56,969 bases of DNA from Porphyromonadaceae bacterium UBA7180. Its GTDB lineage: Bacteria; Bacteroidota; Bacteroidia; Bacteroidales; Muribaculaceae. The stretch spans positions 1 through 56,969 of the forward strand of contig DKVK01000022.1 of NCBI GenBank assembly GCA_002491165.1, read 5' to 3'. The notes under the pieces are model-generated. The model was not told the origin of the DNA and made no database searches. It worked only from the letters and a program-made list of their open reading frames with translations. Position numbers and translations under genes: made by a program. The stretch's first letter is position 1; every line of letters begins with the position of its first letter. Of this stretch, positions 1-7,938 are shown in pieces.

Positions 1-174
1 TCCACGGAAGTTTGGCGGTGTCCCCTGATTATTCTTGTTTATTCCGTAATTTTCCGGGCATTGAAGATGGCGGCTGATTTGGCCGCTTTGCGGCTTAGAG
101 CGGAGGTAAGAATATCTCCGTTCCATAAGGACACTGCTTCCTCCGCCATTGAGCTGTGCGAACACCCGGTATTT
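1..174. other. Window edge, no supported gene
   Basis: This stretch lies downstream of the minus-strand gene ending at 175. A short plus-strand reading frame starts at 67, but it runs into the opposite gene and shows no family features. I see no convincing gene, hairpin or promoter here. Confidence 0.4.
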
Positions 175-1674
175 TCAGTACGTGCCGGTTTGTTCTTCAC
201 TTACTACTACTCTCTCTTCGGACGACTGTTCTTCTTTCAGACCGAATTTTGAGAATAGCTGTTCGCTGAACTTCGAGAGGCATTTCGTAAGCATGGCTTG
301 GTAGATTCCCTCTTCACCGATGTTGTGTATGTCTTCGTTATTCGTGCTATTTATGTTATTCTTCAAGGGTGCCGCAATTCCCGGAAATTTGATTTCCGAG
401 TTGATGACTATGTCCACGCCCAATACATAATTCTTGTGATGGGATAGCGATGCAACATACCCCTCGGTCTGTTCCCAAATGTCAGGGAACTCCATCCCGG
501 CGATATTGACTGTCTGGTTCTTGATGGTATAATCTACATCGATGACGGGCAATTTTTCGGCACGCGGTCCTTTCGGGTTCTCCTTGAAGTCAGTTTTGAC
601 AGTTATAAACCCGGGGTTAAACAAAGAATTGAAGAACTTGTCATATTGACTCTTAAGGGTGCTTTCAACGTTCATAACTTCCGAGGAACCAAGTTCCTCC
701 TTGACACTTTGAATGGTTATGCCTCTTAATTCCGGGAGGGCTGTTTCTGCCAGTTGGCGAGCTTCCGAGGAGTAATCGTTGTAGTCTTTCAGATCCACTT
801 TGGAGGTAAAGTTCAGGCGCACATCGTAGACTTTGTTCTTCTGCATGTATAGGAGCATGTCACGAATAGCTTTCAGCGGTTCGGACGATTGCGCGTTCGG
901 ATGCAAGCTGTCGAAGCGGGCAATTTCGGCATCCCATACGGAGTCGACCGTCTGGCGCCCTTTGGCTGTCAGCGGGTGATTTGGGAACTTCTCGAATAGC
1001 TCGTCAAAGGCCATTATCCCTTCGCGCTCCTTAGAGTAGTCGTAGGAGGGTATTTCCGATTCCACTGTACCGGTGTAGCCATACGATTTATATTTGTAAT
1101 CGCCGTGCTCCATGATGTATTTGGCGTTGCGGAAGAGGACGTCGGGGAGGTGGTCGGGGTTGTCATACTTATCCATATAATCTTCGAAGGCCTCCGGGTT
1201 GTTCTCAAAAGTGCGGTCGTAGGCTCGTTTCTCGGAGAAGTACGGGAGGTTGTAGATTATGAGCACAAGGATTATCAGCCCGAGCATCGGGAAGATGATT
1301 TTCATGTTGCGGCGTCTGTCGGCCTTAGCACGCTGACGTTGTTCCTCGAGTCCCTTCTGTTGTTGGGCGTAATAGTCTGCGGGCTCGGCAAGTCGCGAAA
1401 GAATTTCTTCTCCCGGAAAAGTGGAGATTACAATGTTATAGTCCATTGTGCCGAGGTCATGGTCGGAAGGGTCGCCTTCATCAGGGTTGTTGAGGGCTTT
1501 GGCCATCAGGGTGCTGAAAGCTTCTTTATCAACATCGCTGAAAGCGTATGATTCGTTCATGCGGTTCAGGAGGTCGAGGTAAGTATCGCCGCCATACAGC
1601 TCCAATCCGGAGCGAGATAGAAATCCTATCGCGGCGTCGAGGCGTCCTTTCCATCTTTGTGCTGTAAAACTCAT
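175..1674 (-). CDS. Unknown protein with one membrane segment
   Basis: I do not recognise the family. The 499-residue product has a soluble N-terminal region (about 1-120) ending in a charged, Gln/Arg-rich stretch, one strong hydrophobic segment at about 124-143, and a large region of about 350 residues beyond it. There is no signal peptide, so the single segment probably anchors the protein in the inner membrane with the large part outside; that topology is inference. The start is ATG at 1674. The next gene upstream on the same strand (pRiA4b-like) is about 200 bases away, and both proteins carry a short SDHDLxTMD motif (residues 70-78 here). No promoter of the Bacteroidetes type was found directly upstream. 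Confidence 0.6.
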   Translation of the reverse strand: MSFTAQRWKGRLDAAIGFLSRSGLELYGGDTYLDLLNRMNESYAFSDVDKEAFSTLMAKALNNPDEGDPSDHDLGTMDYNIVISTFPGEEILSRLAEPADYYAQQQKGLEEQRQRAKADRRRNMKIIFPMLGLIILVLIIYNLPYFSEKRAYDRTFENNPEAFEDYMDKYDNPDHLPDVLFRNAKYIMEHGDYKYKSYGYTGTVESEIPSYDYSKEREGIMAFDELFEKFPNHPLTAKGRQTVDSVWDAEIARFDSLHPNAQSSEPLKAIRDMLLYMQKNKVYDVRLNFTSKVDLKDYNDYSSEARQLAETALPELRGITIQSVKEELGSSEVMNVESTLKSQYDKFFNSLFNPGFITVKTDFKENPKGPRAEKLPVIDVDYTIKNQTVNIAGMEFPDIWEQTEGYVASLSHHKNYVLGVDIVINSEIKFPGIAAPLKNNINSTNNEDIHNIGEEGIYQAMLTKCLSKFSEQLFSKFGLKEEQSSEERVVVSEEQTGTY

Positions 1675-1883
1675 GATGTATCGTTTAATGTTATTATAAT
1701 GGATTTAAATAAATGATGAATTAAGCCGGTGAAATCTATCATCGGACTACCCTGCTTCGATATGTAAAGTTATGGAACCGGACGAGTGAAATCTGAGTTT
1801 TACATTCTTACAGAGTAAGTGAATTGGCAGCTAAAAAAGCTATTATAACTAAGTTAGCTACCAAAAAGGTTAAGTAAGCTGGT

Positions 1884-2438
1884 TTAGTTGTAGTTACTTT
1901 CATCGAAAGGATTCAGGCCGTAGAGGTCTTCGTCGCTGTAGCCGTCGGCGTTTTCTCCGAAGATGTCGGATGACACCTGGCCGGCTTTCGGGTCTTCTTC
2001 CTTAATGCCGTCGAGGAGTCCGTCGAGCCCCATGTCCTGCTTCGGGGCTTTACCGTGCTGCTGAATAACTTCGGGCTTATCCACTTTTTCGCCGGTGACT
2101 ACCTCCTTGAGCTCCATGAAGAAGGAGCGGTCGTTGAGGTTGTCGAAGGTGAAGACCAGTTTCTGGCCGCGGTTGTTCACAAGCTCATTGATGCGTGTGG
2201 AGTCCATGGTCCAGAGGTCGTGGTCGGAGGCTGTGAGTCCCATATCCACGAGGGCTATCTCTTCATGTTTCTCCCACTTGTCGCTGCAAATGAAGAAAGA
2301 GTCTATGTTAGTGTCGCTGTATCCTGCGGTTTCGAGTATCGTCTTGCGCAGGGAGAAAAAGGTGTCTGAGGGGTCGATGTCTATCACGCGGAAGAAACCG
2401 TTGACTTCATCGCTGACAAGTTTGAATCGGTATATCAT
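1884..2438 (-). CDS. pRiA4b ORF-3-like family protein
   Basis: The 184-residue product resembles the plasmid pRiA4b ORF-3-like family. It opens with a strand-rich MIYRFKL segment, has an SDHDLWTMD stretch in the middle and a FTFDNLNDRSFFMEL segment similar to the family's FxYDxGDxW-type region. The last 60 residues are acidic and low in complexity. The family also occurs as a passenger in IS1096-like elements, but no transposase or inverted repeats are visible here, and the biochemical role is unknown. The ATG start is at 2438, about 100 bases downstream of a promoter-like pair at 2547-2577. Confidence 0.65.
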   Translation of the reverse strand: MIYRFKLVSDEVNGFFRVIDIDPSDTFFSLRKTILETAGYSDTNIDSFFICSDKWEKHEEIALVDMGLTASDHDLWTMDSTRINELVNNRGQKLVFTFDNLNDRSFFMELKEVVTGEKVDKPEVIQQHGKAPKQDMGLDGLLDGIKEEDPKAGQVSSDIFGENADGYSDEDLYGLNPFDESNYN

Positions 2439-2546
2439 ATTATAAGGCCGTTTTCTGAGGGTTTATTAGTGGAAAGTAAGCGATACCATCGTGCCGTTTT
2501 TAGATACGTTTCGGTTATTCACTAACTTAATTTCGATTATGATAGG

Positions 2547-2577
2547 CAAATATAATATATTATTTTGGAACACCAAC
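2547..2577 (-). promoter_or_regulatory. Bacteroidetes-type promoter for the pRiA4b-like gene
   Basis: Read on the minus strand, TATATTTG (2554-2547) fits TAnnTTTG. The -33 position holds GTTG (2577-2574), one base off TTTG, at 19-base spacing. It would give a leader of about 100 bases. Confidence 0.4.
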
Positions 2578-2667
2578 TATAAAGCGACAAAAAAATGGCT
2601 CAAAAGAGAAATTTTATCCTCTATCAAGCCAAAGATCGATATTTCGTGTGCTTACGGCGTGCGTAGT

Positions 2668-3855
2668 TTACCTCACGAGGTCGTATTTCTTGAACACTTT
2701 GTGGATAGCTTCGAGCGAGCGCTCCACCTGTTCGCGGGTATGTGTTGCCATCAGCGAGTAGCGGATGAGCGTGTCCTGCGGGGCGACGGCGGGAGTGACC
2801 ACCGGGTTTACGAAGACGCCTTCGTCGAGCAGGTCGCGGGTGATGTGGAACGTCTTGTAGTCATCTCGGATGAAAAGCGGGATGATAGGCGTGGATGTAT
2901 TTCCAATCTCGCAACCCATTGCGCGGAAGTTCTCGAGGGCGAAGTGTGTTATGTCCCAAAGATGCTGCTGACGCTCAGGTTCGGCTATCATGATGTCGAG
3001 GGCGGCGTTGACGGCAGCTGTGGATGCCGGGGTAATGCTCGCGGTGAAGATATACTCGCGGCAGTGGTGGCGCAGGTAGTTGGTGATAATCTTGTCTGTC
3101 GCCACGAAGCCTCCGAGCGAAGCGAACGACTTGCTGAAGGTTCCCATGATGAGGTCTACGTCATCGGTGAGGCCGAAGTGATTTGTAGTACCACGGCCCG
3201 CTTCGCCGAAGACGCCGATGCCGTGAGCCTCGTCGACCATCACCTGGGCGTTGTATTTCTTGGCGAGACGCACTATCTCAGGGAGGTTTGCCACATCACC
3301 TTCCATCGAGAACACGCCGTCCGTGACGATGAGCTTGGCCTTGTCGGGAGCACAACGTTTCAACTGCTGCTCGAGCGACTCCATGTCGTTGTGCTTGTAT
3401 TTCAGCGCGGTGGAGAAGGAGAGGCGGCGACCTTCTATGATTGAGGCGTGATCCTGTTCGTCCAGGATAACGTAGTCCTCACGGCCGGTGAGGGTAGACA
3501 CTACGCCGAGGTTCACGCCGAAGCCGGTAGAGAATAGCATGGCATCCTCTTTGCCGACAAACTCGGCGAGCCTTGCTTCCAGTTTTTTATGTAAATCCAA
3601 AGTGCCGTTGAGGAACGGGGAGCCGGCAAGGCCGGTACCATATTTTTTGGTGGCCTCCACTGCGGCTTCTATCACTTTGGGATGGTTGGTCAGACCCATA
3701 TAGCTGTTGGAACCGAACATGAGGACCTTTCGTCCGTTCATGAGCACTTCGGTATCCTGTTCGCTCGAGATAGCTCTGAAATAGGGATAGACACCCGCAG
3801 CTTTTGCCTTCTGCGGCGCGTCATACTTTGCCAGTTTTTCCTGTAATGGCTTCAT
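2668..3855 (-). CDS. spt: Serine palmitoyltransferase-like alpha-oxoamine synthase
   Basis: This PLP enzyme would condense L-serine with an acyl-CoA to 3-ketosphinganine, the first step of Bacteroidales sphingolipid synthesis. The 395-residue length is normal for the family. Visible features are the cofactor-stacking His136 (DEQDHAS), the VDEAHG motif with Asp208 and His211, and the PLP lysine Lys242 in GTFSKS. The overall wording is much closer to Bacteroides Spt as I remember it than to Kbl (2-amino-3-ketobutyrate ligase) or BioF. One oddity is GSPFLNG at residues 78-84, where Spt homologues I recall have GSRFLNG. The gene is monocistronic, with a promoter candidate at 4100-4129 and a long leader. 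Kbl activity is the main alternative. Confidence 0.82.
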   Translation of the reverse strand: MKPLQEKLAKYDAPQKAKAAGVYPYFRAISSEQDTEVLMNGRKVLMFGSNSYMGLTNHPKVIEAAVEATKKYGTGLAGSPFLNGTLDLHKKLEARLAEFVGKEDAMLFSTGFGVNLGVVSTLTGREDYVILDEQDHASIIEGRRLSFSTALKYKHNDMESLEQQLKRCAPDKAKLIVTDGVFSMEGDVANLPEIVRLAKKYNAQVMVDEAHGIGVFGEAGRGTTNHFGLTDDVDLIMGTFSKSFASLGGFVATDKIITNYLRHHCREYIFTASITPASTAAVNAALDIMIAEPERQQHLWDITHFALENFRAMGCEIGNTSTPIIPLFIRDDYKTFHITRDLLDEGVFVNPVVTPAVAPQDTLIRYSLMATHTREQVERSLEAIHKVFKKYDLVR

Positions 3856-4014
3856 ATTCTGTGTTGTTTCTTTCCTTGATTCCTACGCACGGGGCGTGGG
3901 GGTCTCACCGCATGTGCGCATTTTGGTTGAATGCATCCCGCTATGGCAGAGCCGGGAGCGGGAGCGGCTTTTCGTGCTTACCGGGAGAAGTTGTCAGCGT
4001 GACCTATATTCTTA

Positions 4015-4040
4015 TAAATGAGCCTATTAACGCTAATATA
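4015..4040. repeat. Short intergenic repeat, copy 1
   Basis: TAAATGAGCCTATTA followed by ACGCTAATAT matches the segment at 7168-7194 at about 22 positions once a two-base gap is allowed. It sits inside an inverted repeat (4004-4010 with 4035-4041). Confidence 0.4.
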
Positions 4041-4099
4041 GAGTTTTTTGACCCATAAGAATGAAACGGCCCAGGGGCTGCCACTTCTGTAAATCAGTG

Positions 4100-4129
4100 C
4101 AAAGTTAGTTAAAAATTTGCAATATCAAA
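4100..4129 (-). promoter_or_regulatory. Bacteroidetes-type promoter for spt
   Basis: On the minus strand TAACTTTG (4107-4100) is an exact -7 element, and TTTG (4129-4126) lies 18 bases upstream. Transcription would start near 4093, leaving a leader of about 240 bases before spt. Confidence 0.55.
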
Positions 4130-4225
4130 AATTTACGGCTTCTTTTTTGCACAATTTCCGAAAATCGTGCAGAAATCAGAGGCAGCTCCGTATTCGGTCT
4201 ATTAGCCACCTCAGGACTATTGTAA

Positions 4226-4259
4226 ATAAAAAAAGGACGGCTGCGGGAGTCGTCCTTTA
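4226..4259 (-). terminator. Intrinsic terminator after serA
   Basis: AAAGGACG (4232-4239) pairs with CGTCCTTT (4251-4258) around an 11-base loop. On the minus strand the stem is followed by a run of T broken by a single A. It lies just beyond the serA stop codon. Confidence 0.85.
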
Positions 4260-4282
4260 TAGTGGTGGTTGAGGTATGTCGG

Positions 4283-5200
4283 TTATTTGTTTACCTGGAA
4301 GCGGTTCCAGCCGTCCTTGAGATAGGCGATGGCCTGCTCGGCAGCAGCTACACCGGCATTGAAGTTGGCTTCGGCTGTCTGGGCACCCATCTTCTTAGGT
4401 GTGAAGAATACACGGTCGGCGAATTTCTTCTCGAACTCTTCGGCCGTATCGGGTTTGATGTCGGAGATGTAGCGGAGGTCGGGACGCTCTTCGAGGGCAC
4501 GGATGAGACCAGGCTCGTCGATGATTTCCTTACGGGCTGTGTTGATGAGCACGCCGCCCTTGGGCATTTTCATCACCAGGTCGTAGCCGATGGAGTGTTT
4601 TGTCTGCGGGGTAGCGGGGATGTGGAGCGAAACGAAGTCGTTCTGCGAGAAGAGTTCGTTAACGTCGTGGAGGGGTTTCACGCCCTCAGCCTCGATAACC
4701 TCGTCGGGAACAAATACGTCGAGAGCCTCGATGTTCATATTGAAGCCTTTGGCGATGCGTGCCACGTTGCGGCCTACCTGGCCGAAGGCGTAGATACCCA
4801 GCGATTTGCCTTTGAGTTCGGAACCTGATTTGCCGTTATATTTGTTGCGGCACATCATTACAATCATACCGAAAACGAGCTCGGCGACGGCGTTGGAGTT
4901 CTGGCCCGGGGTGTTCATCACGCAGATGCCGTGTTTTGTGGCGGCGGCAAGGTCGATGTTGTCGTAGCCGGCACCGGCACGGACGATGACTTTCAGCTCG
5001 GGGGCTGCGTTCATCACGGCGTCGTCGATAACGTCGGAACGAACGATGAGGCCGTTGGCGTCCTTAACGGCGTTGAGGAGGTCTTCGCGTGAGCCTTTTT
5101 CAACTACTTCGAGGTCGTTGCCCGAGGCGTTCACAACGTTGGAGATAGCCTCTACGGCAGCGGGAGCGAACGGTTTCTCGGTGAAAACTAATATTTTCAT
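4283..5200 (-). CDS. serA: D-3-phosphoglycerate dehydrogenase, short form
   Basis: The enzyme oxidises 3-phosphoglycerate to 3-phosphohydroxypyruvate, the first step of serine synthesis. At 305 residues it lacks the C-terminal ACT domain, so serine feedback through ACT is not expected. The nucleotide-binding glycine loop is LGIYAFGQVG (residues 134-143), and the active-site arginine is Arg223 in NTARKEIIDE. Where most family members have the catalytic His (TPH), this protein has TPKK (Lys269/Lys270), as in the Lys-type short PGDHs described from Bacteroidetes and Entamoeba. It follows serC by 85 bases, with a stable hairpin between them, and ends at a strong terminator. Confidence 0.9.
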   Translation of the reverse strand: MKILVFTEKPFAPAAVEAISNVVNASGNDLEVVEKGSREDLLNAVKDANGLIVRSDVIDDAVMNAAPELKVIVRAGAGYDNIDLAAATKHGICVMNTPGQNSNAVAELVFGMIVMMCRNKYNGKSGSELKGKSLGIYAFGQVGRNVARIAKGFNMNIEALDVFVPDEVIEAEGVKPLHDVNELFSQNDFVSLHIPATPQTKHSIGYDLVMKMPKGGVLINTARKEIIDEPGLIRALEERPDLRYISDIKPDTAEEFEKKFADRVFFTPKKMGAQTAEANFNAGVAAAEQAIAYLKDGWNRFQVNK

Positions 5201-5227
5201 GATTTTTTGTTTCTTTACGGGTTTGGG

Positions 5228-5274
5228 AAAGTTGTCTGCCGGGGCGAAGCGAAATCCGCGCGGCAGGCAACTTT
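5228..5274 (-). other. Intercistronic hairpin between serC and serA
   Basis: Bases 5228-5240 pair with 5262-5274 over 13 pairs (one G-U) around a 21-base loop. There is no T-run after it on the minus strand, so it looks like an mRNA stability, processing or attenuation element rather than a simple terminator. Confidence 0.5.
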
Positions 5275-5285
5275 AAGAGTTATGA

Positions 5286-6356
5286 TTAGTGTTTAGCCTC
5301 GAATTCCTTCATGCAGGCAACGAGAGCCTTGACGCTTTCGAGGGGAAGCGCGTTGTAGAGGGAAGCGCGGAAGCCGCCTACGCTGCGATGGCCCTTGATA
5401 CCTACCATGCCGTTCTCGGTAGCGAAGTCGAAGAACGGTTTTTCGAGTTCTGCGTACTCGGGTTTCATCACGAAGCAGACGTTCATGATGGAGCGGTCCT
5501 CATGGTTGGGGATAGTGGCCTGGAACATCTTGCTGGAGTCGATGGCGTTGTAGAGGGTTTCAGCCTTTTCGAGGTCGAGCTTCTCGAGAGCCTTGACGCC
5601 GCCGAGCTCTTTGTAATATCTCAGGGTCTGGAGTGCGGTGAAGATGGGGAGTACCGGCGGTGTGTTGAACATAGAACCCTTGTCGATGTGGGTCTTGTAG
5701 TTGAGCATCGTGGGGAGCACGCGGTCAACGTGGCCGAGGGCATCGTCACGGACGATAACGAATGTCACGCCCGAGGGAGCGATGTTCTTCTGTGCGCCGC
5801 CGTAGATGAGGTCGTATTTCGATACGTCTACGGGACGTGTGAATATATCTGACGACATGTCGGCAACGAGGCGTACACCGACTTCGGGGTCTTTGCGGAT
5901 TTCAGTACCGTAGATGGTATTGTTGGAGGTGTAGTGGAAGTAGTCCACGTCGGCGGGTACTGTGTAATCGCGGGGGATGTAATTGTAGTTTTTATCTTTG
6001 GAAGAAGCAACAACGTCGACGTCGCCGAAGAGTTTGGCTTCTTTGATAGCTTTGTTGGCCCATACGCCGGTGTCGAGGTAAGCTGCTTTTTTAGCAAGGA
6101 GGTTCATCGGAACCATGGCGAACTGGAGGCTTGCGCCGCCGCCGAGGAAGAGCACACTGTAACCCTCGGGGATGTCGAGGAGTTCTTTGAAGAGTGCAGT
6201 AGCCTCGTCTACCACGGCCTGGAACTGTTTGCTGCGGTGTGAGATTTCAAGAAGCGAAAGTCCCATGTCGGCGAAGTTGATGACAGCGTCGGCAGTATTG
6301 CGGATGGCATACTGGCTCAGGATCGAGGGACCTGCATAGAAATTGTGCTTTTTCAT
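5286..6356 (-). CDS. serC: Phosphoserine aminotransferase
   Basis: This PLP enzyme converts 3-phosphohydroxypyruvate and glutamate to O-phosphoserine, the second step of serine synthesis. It also acts on the related pyridoxal-pathway substrate in many bacteria. The 356-residue length is typical. FYAGPSILS near the N-terminus, the GGGASLQF phosphate-binding loop (residues 72-79) and the PLP lysine Lys190 in GGAQKNIAPSG are all present, and the C-terminus has GHRSVGGFRASLYNA. It is the first gene of a serC-serA unit; the DUF1015 gene that often follows in Bacteroides is absent, and spt comes next. Confidence 0.95.
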   Translation of the reverse strand: MKKHNFYAGPSILSQYAIRNTADAVINFADMGLSLLEISHRSKQFQAVVDEATALFKELLDIPEGYSVLFLGGGASLQFAMVPMNLLAKKAAYLDTGVWANKAIKEAKLFGDVDVVASSKDKNYNYIPRDYTVPADVDYFHYTSNNTIYGTEIRKDPEVGVRLVADMSSDIFTRPVDVSKYDLIYGGAQKNIAPSGVTFVIVRDDALGHVDRVLPTMLNYKTHIDKGSMFNTPPVLPIFTALQTLRYYKELGGVKALEKLDLEKAETLYNAIDSSKMFQATIPNHEDRSIMNVCFVMKPEYAELEKPFFDFATENGMVGIKGHRSVGGFRASLYNALPLESVKALVACMKEFEAKH

Positions 6357-6442
6357 GACTTACGGTGTTTAGATTTATTTAATTGGAGTTTAGATGTTAG
6401 TCACTGTTTTTGAACCGGGGAATTGCCTTCCCAAATTCGCTG

Positions 6443-6450
6443 CAAAGGTA
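6443..6450 (-). promoter_or_regulatory. Possible -7 element for serC
   Basis: TACCTTTG on the minus strand fits TAnnTTTG and lies about 90 bases before the serC ATG. The expected -33 TTTG is not exact (TTTT at 6474-6471), so this is weak. Confidence 0.35.
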
Positions 6451-6489
6451 CTTCAATTTACCGAAATAAAAAAATAAAACGGGAAAAAT

Positions 6490-6521
6490 ATTGCTATTTT
6501 CGCCCGTAATCATTAACTTTG
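6490..6521 (+). promoter_or_regulatory. Bacteroidetes-type promoter for the 6574 gene
   Basis: TAACTTTG at 6514-6521 is an exact -7 element. ATTG at 6490-6493 stands in for TTTG at 20-base spacing. The start codon is about 50 bases further on. Confidence 0.45.
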
Positions 6522-6573
6522 TTCCGGTATAGGATTCCACCATTTTTGTTCCACCAAAACTTAGAGCCACTTT

Positions 6574-7119
6574 ATGACCCACAAAGAATTCAAAACACGC
6601 CGTAATCTACCGGAAAACGAGCTGAATGGCAAGCAAACCCCATTACGCATCTACATTGAGGAGAAAAGCGAACACAGGAAAAAAGTAATCCGCCGTAGCT
6701 TCTTCTCCACGCTTGCCATCCTGCTCATGGCGGCTGTGATTGGGGTTTTTATGAATATTAACCAAACTGAAACGGAACCGGAGTTTACAAGCACAACCAC
6801 GATAGTTGATGGCTCGGCTTATATGGATACTGCCGGAGAGGCAGCCGGTCCCGGAGAACGGATAGCTGTTCCTTATATGGAAAACGGAAATGTGCGTAAT
6901 CGCTACGTCACCATCCCTTCCCACGATAAGCTGGAAGTCCCGAAACTCGACAAGGAGACAAAGGAACGCATGGAGGCTATGCGCAAAACCGCCGAAAACA
7001 TGGAGAAGATCCGCGACCCGAAGACCGGACGTATCAAGATTATCGAGGGTGTGAAACCGCCAAAGATAATCGAGGTTGAAAGAGGCAGACAGAGTGCGGA
7101 TAGTACCGGGGCGAAGTGA
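6574..7119 (+). CDS. Unknown single-pass membrane protein
   Basis: I do not recognise this 181-residue protein. It has a basic N-terminal region of about 43 residues, a membrane segment at about 45-61 (STLAILLMAAVIGVFM) and a charged C-terminal part of about 120 residues. The C-terminal part has a Lys/Glu-rich helix near 135-155 and an ending rich in Lys and Pro. Positive charges before the segment predict an N-in, C-out topology. It is divergent from serC and appears monocistronic, with its own promoter-like pair at 6490-6521. Confidence 0.55.
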   Translation: MTHKEFKTRRNLPENELNGKQTPLRIYIEEKSEHRKKVIRRSFFSTLAILLMAAVIGVFMNINQTETEPEFTSTTTIVDGSAYMDTAGEAAGPGERIAVPYMENGNVRNRYVTIPSHDKLEVPKLDKETKERMEAMRKTAENMEKIRDPKTGRIKIIEGVKPPKIIEVERGRQSADSTGAK

Positions 7120-7167
7120 TTCGCGGGTTTGGCTTCGTGGTATATAGGCCTTATCAATTTATAAGTT

Positions 7168-7194
7168 TAAATAAGCCTGTTATTACGCTTATAT
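7168..7194. repeat. Short intergenic repeat, copy 2
   Basis: TAAATAAGCCTGTTATTACG followed by CTTATAT matches 4015-4040. The inner ATAAGC and GCTTAT form a 6-base inverted repeat. It lies between convergent genes (6574-7119 and 7259-7849), so it could also help end transcription. Confidence 0.4.
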
Positions 7195-7258
7195 CCAGGA
7201 TTTTATATTTTGCAGACGCGGCATGGCGGGTACCTACTCCGCTGTTCGACATGACTTT

Positions 7259-7849
7259 TTAGCGATGCGTGATTTCTATGGGAATGAAGTCTAATGCGCT
7301 GGCATCGAGGAGGTTGTTGCCTGTCATGACGAGGGCTTGCCGCATCACTTCGTCGGCTTCGTCGTAGCACCCTTTCAGGATAAGGAGCTTGGCTAAGTCG
7401 TTGTGGTTATACGGGTATTCCTTTACATTGACGGCGCATTGGCGGTATACGGCTATTGCGGAGTCCACGTTGTTCTGGCAAGCGGCGAGGCTGCGGGCGT
7501 AGCGTGTATATGGCTCTATTTCCTGCGGCGCGAGTTCTATGGCTTTGCGGTAATCGGCATTGGAGCGTGCAAACTCTTCCTCCACGCAATCCAGATATAT
7601 GGCTCTTGCCAGCCATGTCCGGTAGCTTTCCGGGCACAGTTCCACCGCCTTGTCATAATATGAAAGGACAACGGCCGCAGCTGAGTCGTCGGCACTGAAT
7701 CCGGCATTATCGCCCAGCTCGATGCACTTTCCGGCCATTAGCAGCCGGTCGGCATAAGAGAGCGACTCCGGAGGTGCAGCGGGTTGCGCACCTCCGGATA
7801 TAGCAATTGCCGCCAACAGCATCGTAATAGCCGGGAGCAAGCGTTTCAT
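7259..7849 (-). CDS. Secreted TPR-repeat protein
   Basis: A 196-residue protein with a signal peptide at about residues 1-20 (MKRLLPAITMLLAAIAISGG). It is followed by two or three tetratricopeptide-like units, with alanines and tyrosines at the expected places (for example SYYDKAVELCPESYRTWLARA, then ADYRKAIELAPQEIEPYTRYA). TPR domains mediate protein contacts; the partner is not evident. The ATG at 7849 is preferred over an upstream in-frame TTG at 7861, because it begins the signal peptide directly. It is the last gene of the murA-rimM block, about 90 bases after the OmpA-like gene. Confidence 0.7.
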   Translation of the reverse strand: MKRLLPAITMLLAAIAISGGAQPAAPPESLSYADRLLMAGKCIELGDNAGFSADDSAAAVVLSYYDKAVELCPESYRTWLARAIYLDCVEEEFARSNADYRKAIELAPQEIEPYTRYARSLAACQNNVDSAIAVYRQCAVNVKEYPYNHNDLAKLLILKGCYDEADEVMRQALVMTGNNLLDASALDFIPIEITHR

Positions 7850-7938
7850 GCTTAAAATCAAATGGTTATCAAGCGGTTACGGAGAGGCGGACCGCCGTTC
7901 AAAATGACTATCCGCCGTTCAGCAGTCCAGATTGGCAA

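Larger units (their letters stand above)
3856..4282. other. Intergenic region between spt and serA
   Basis: This 427-base region holds, from serA towards spt: the serA terminator (4226-4259), the spt promoter candidate (4100-4129), and a leader of roughly 240 bases. Inside the leader is an inverted repeat, CTATATT at 4004-4010 and AATATAG at 4035-4041. Its inner part resembles a segment at 7168-7194. No open reading frame with family features is present. Confidence 0.5.

Noticed and set aside
1884..2438. Possible IS1096-like mobile element around the pRiA4b-like gene
   Set aside because: No transposase, inverted repeat or target duplication was seen; the gene may stand alone.
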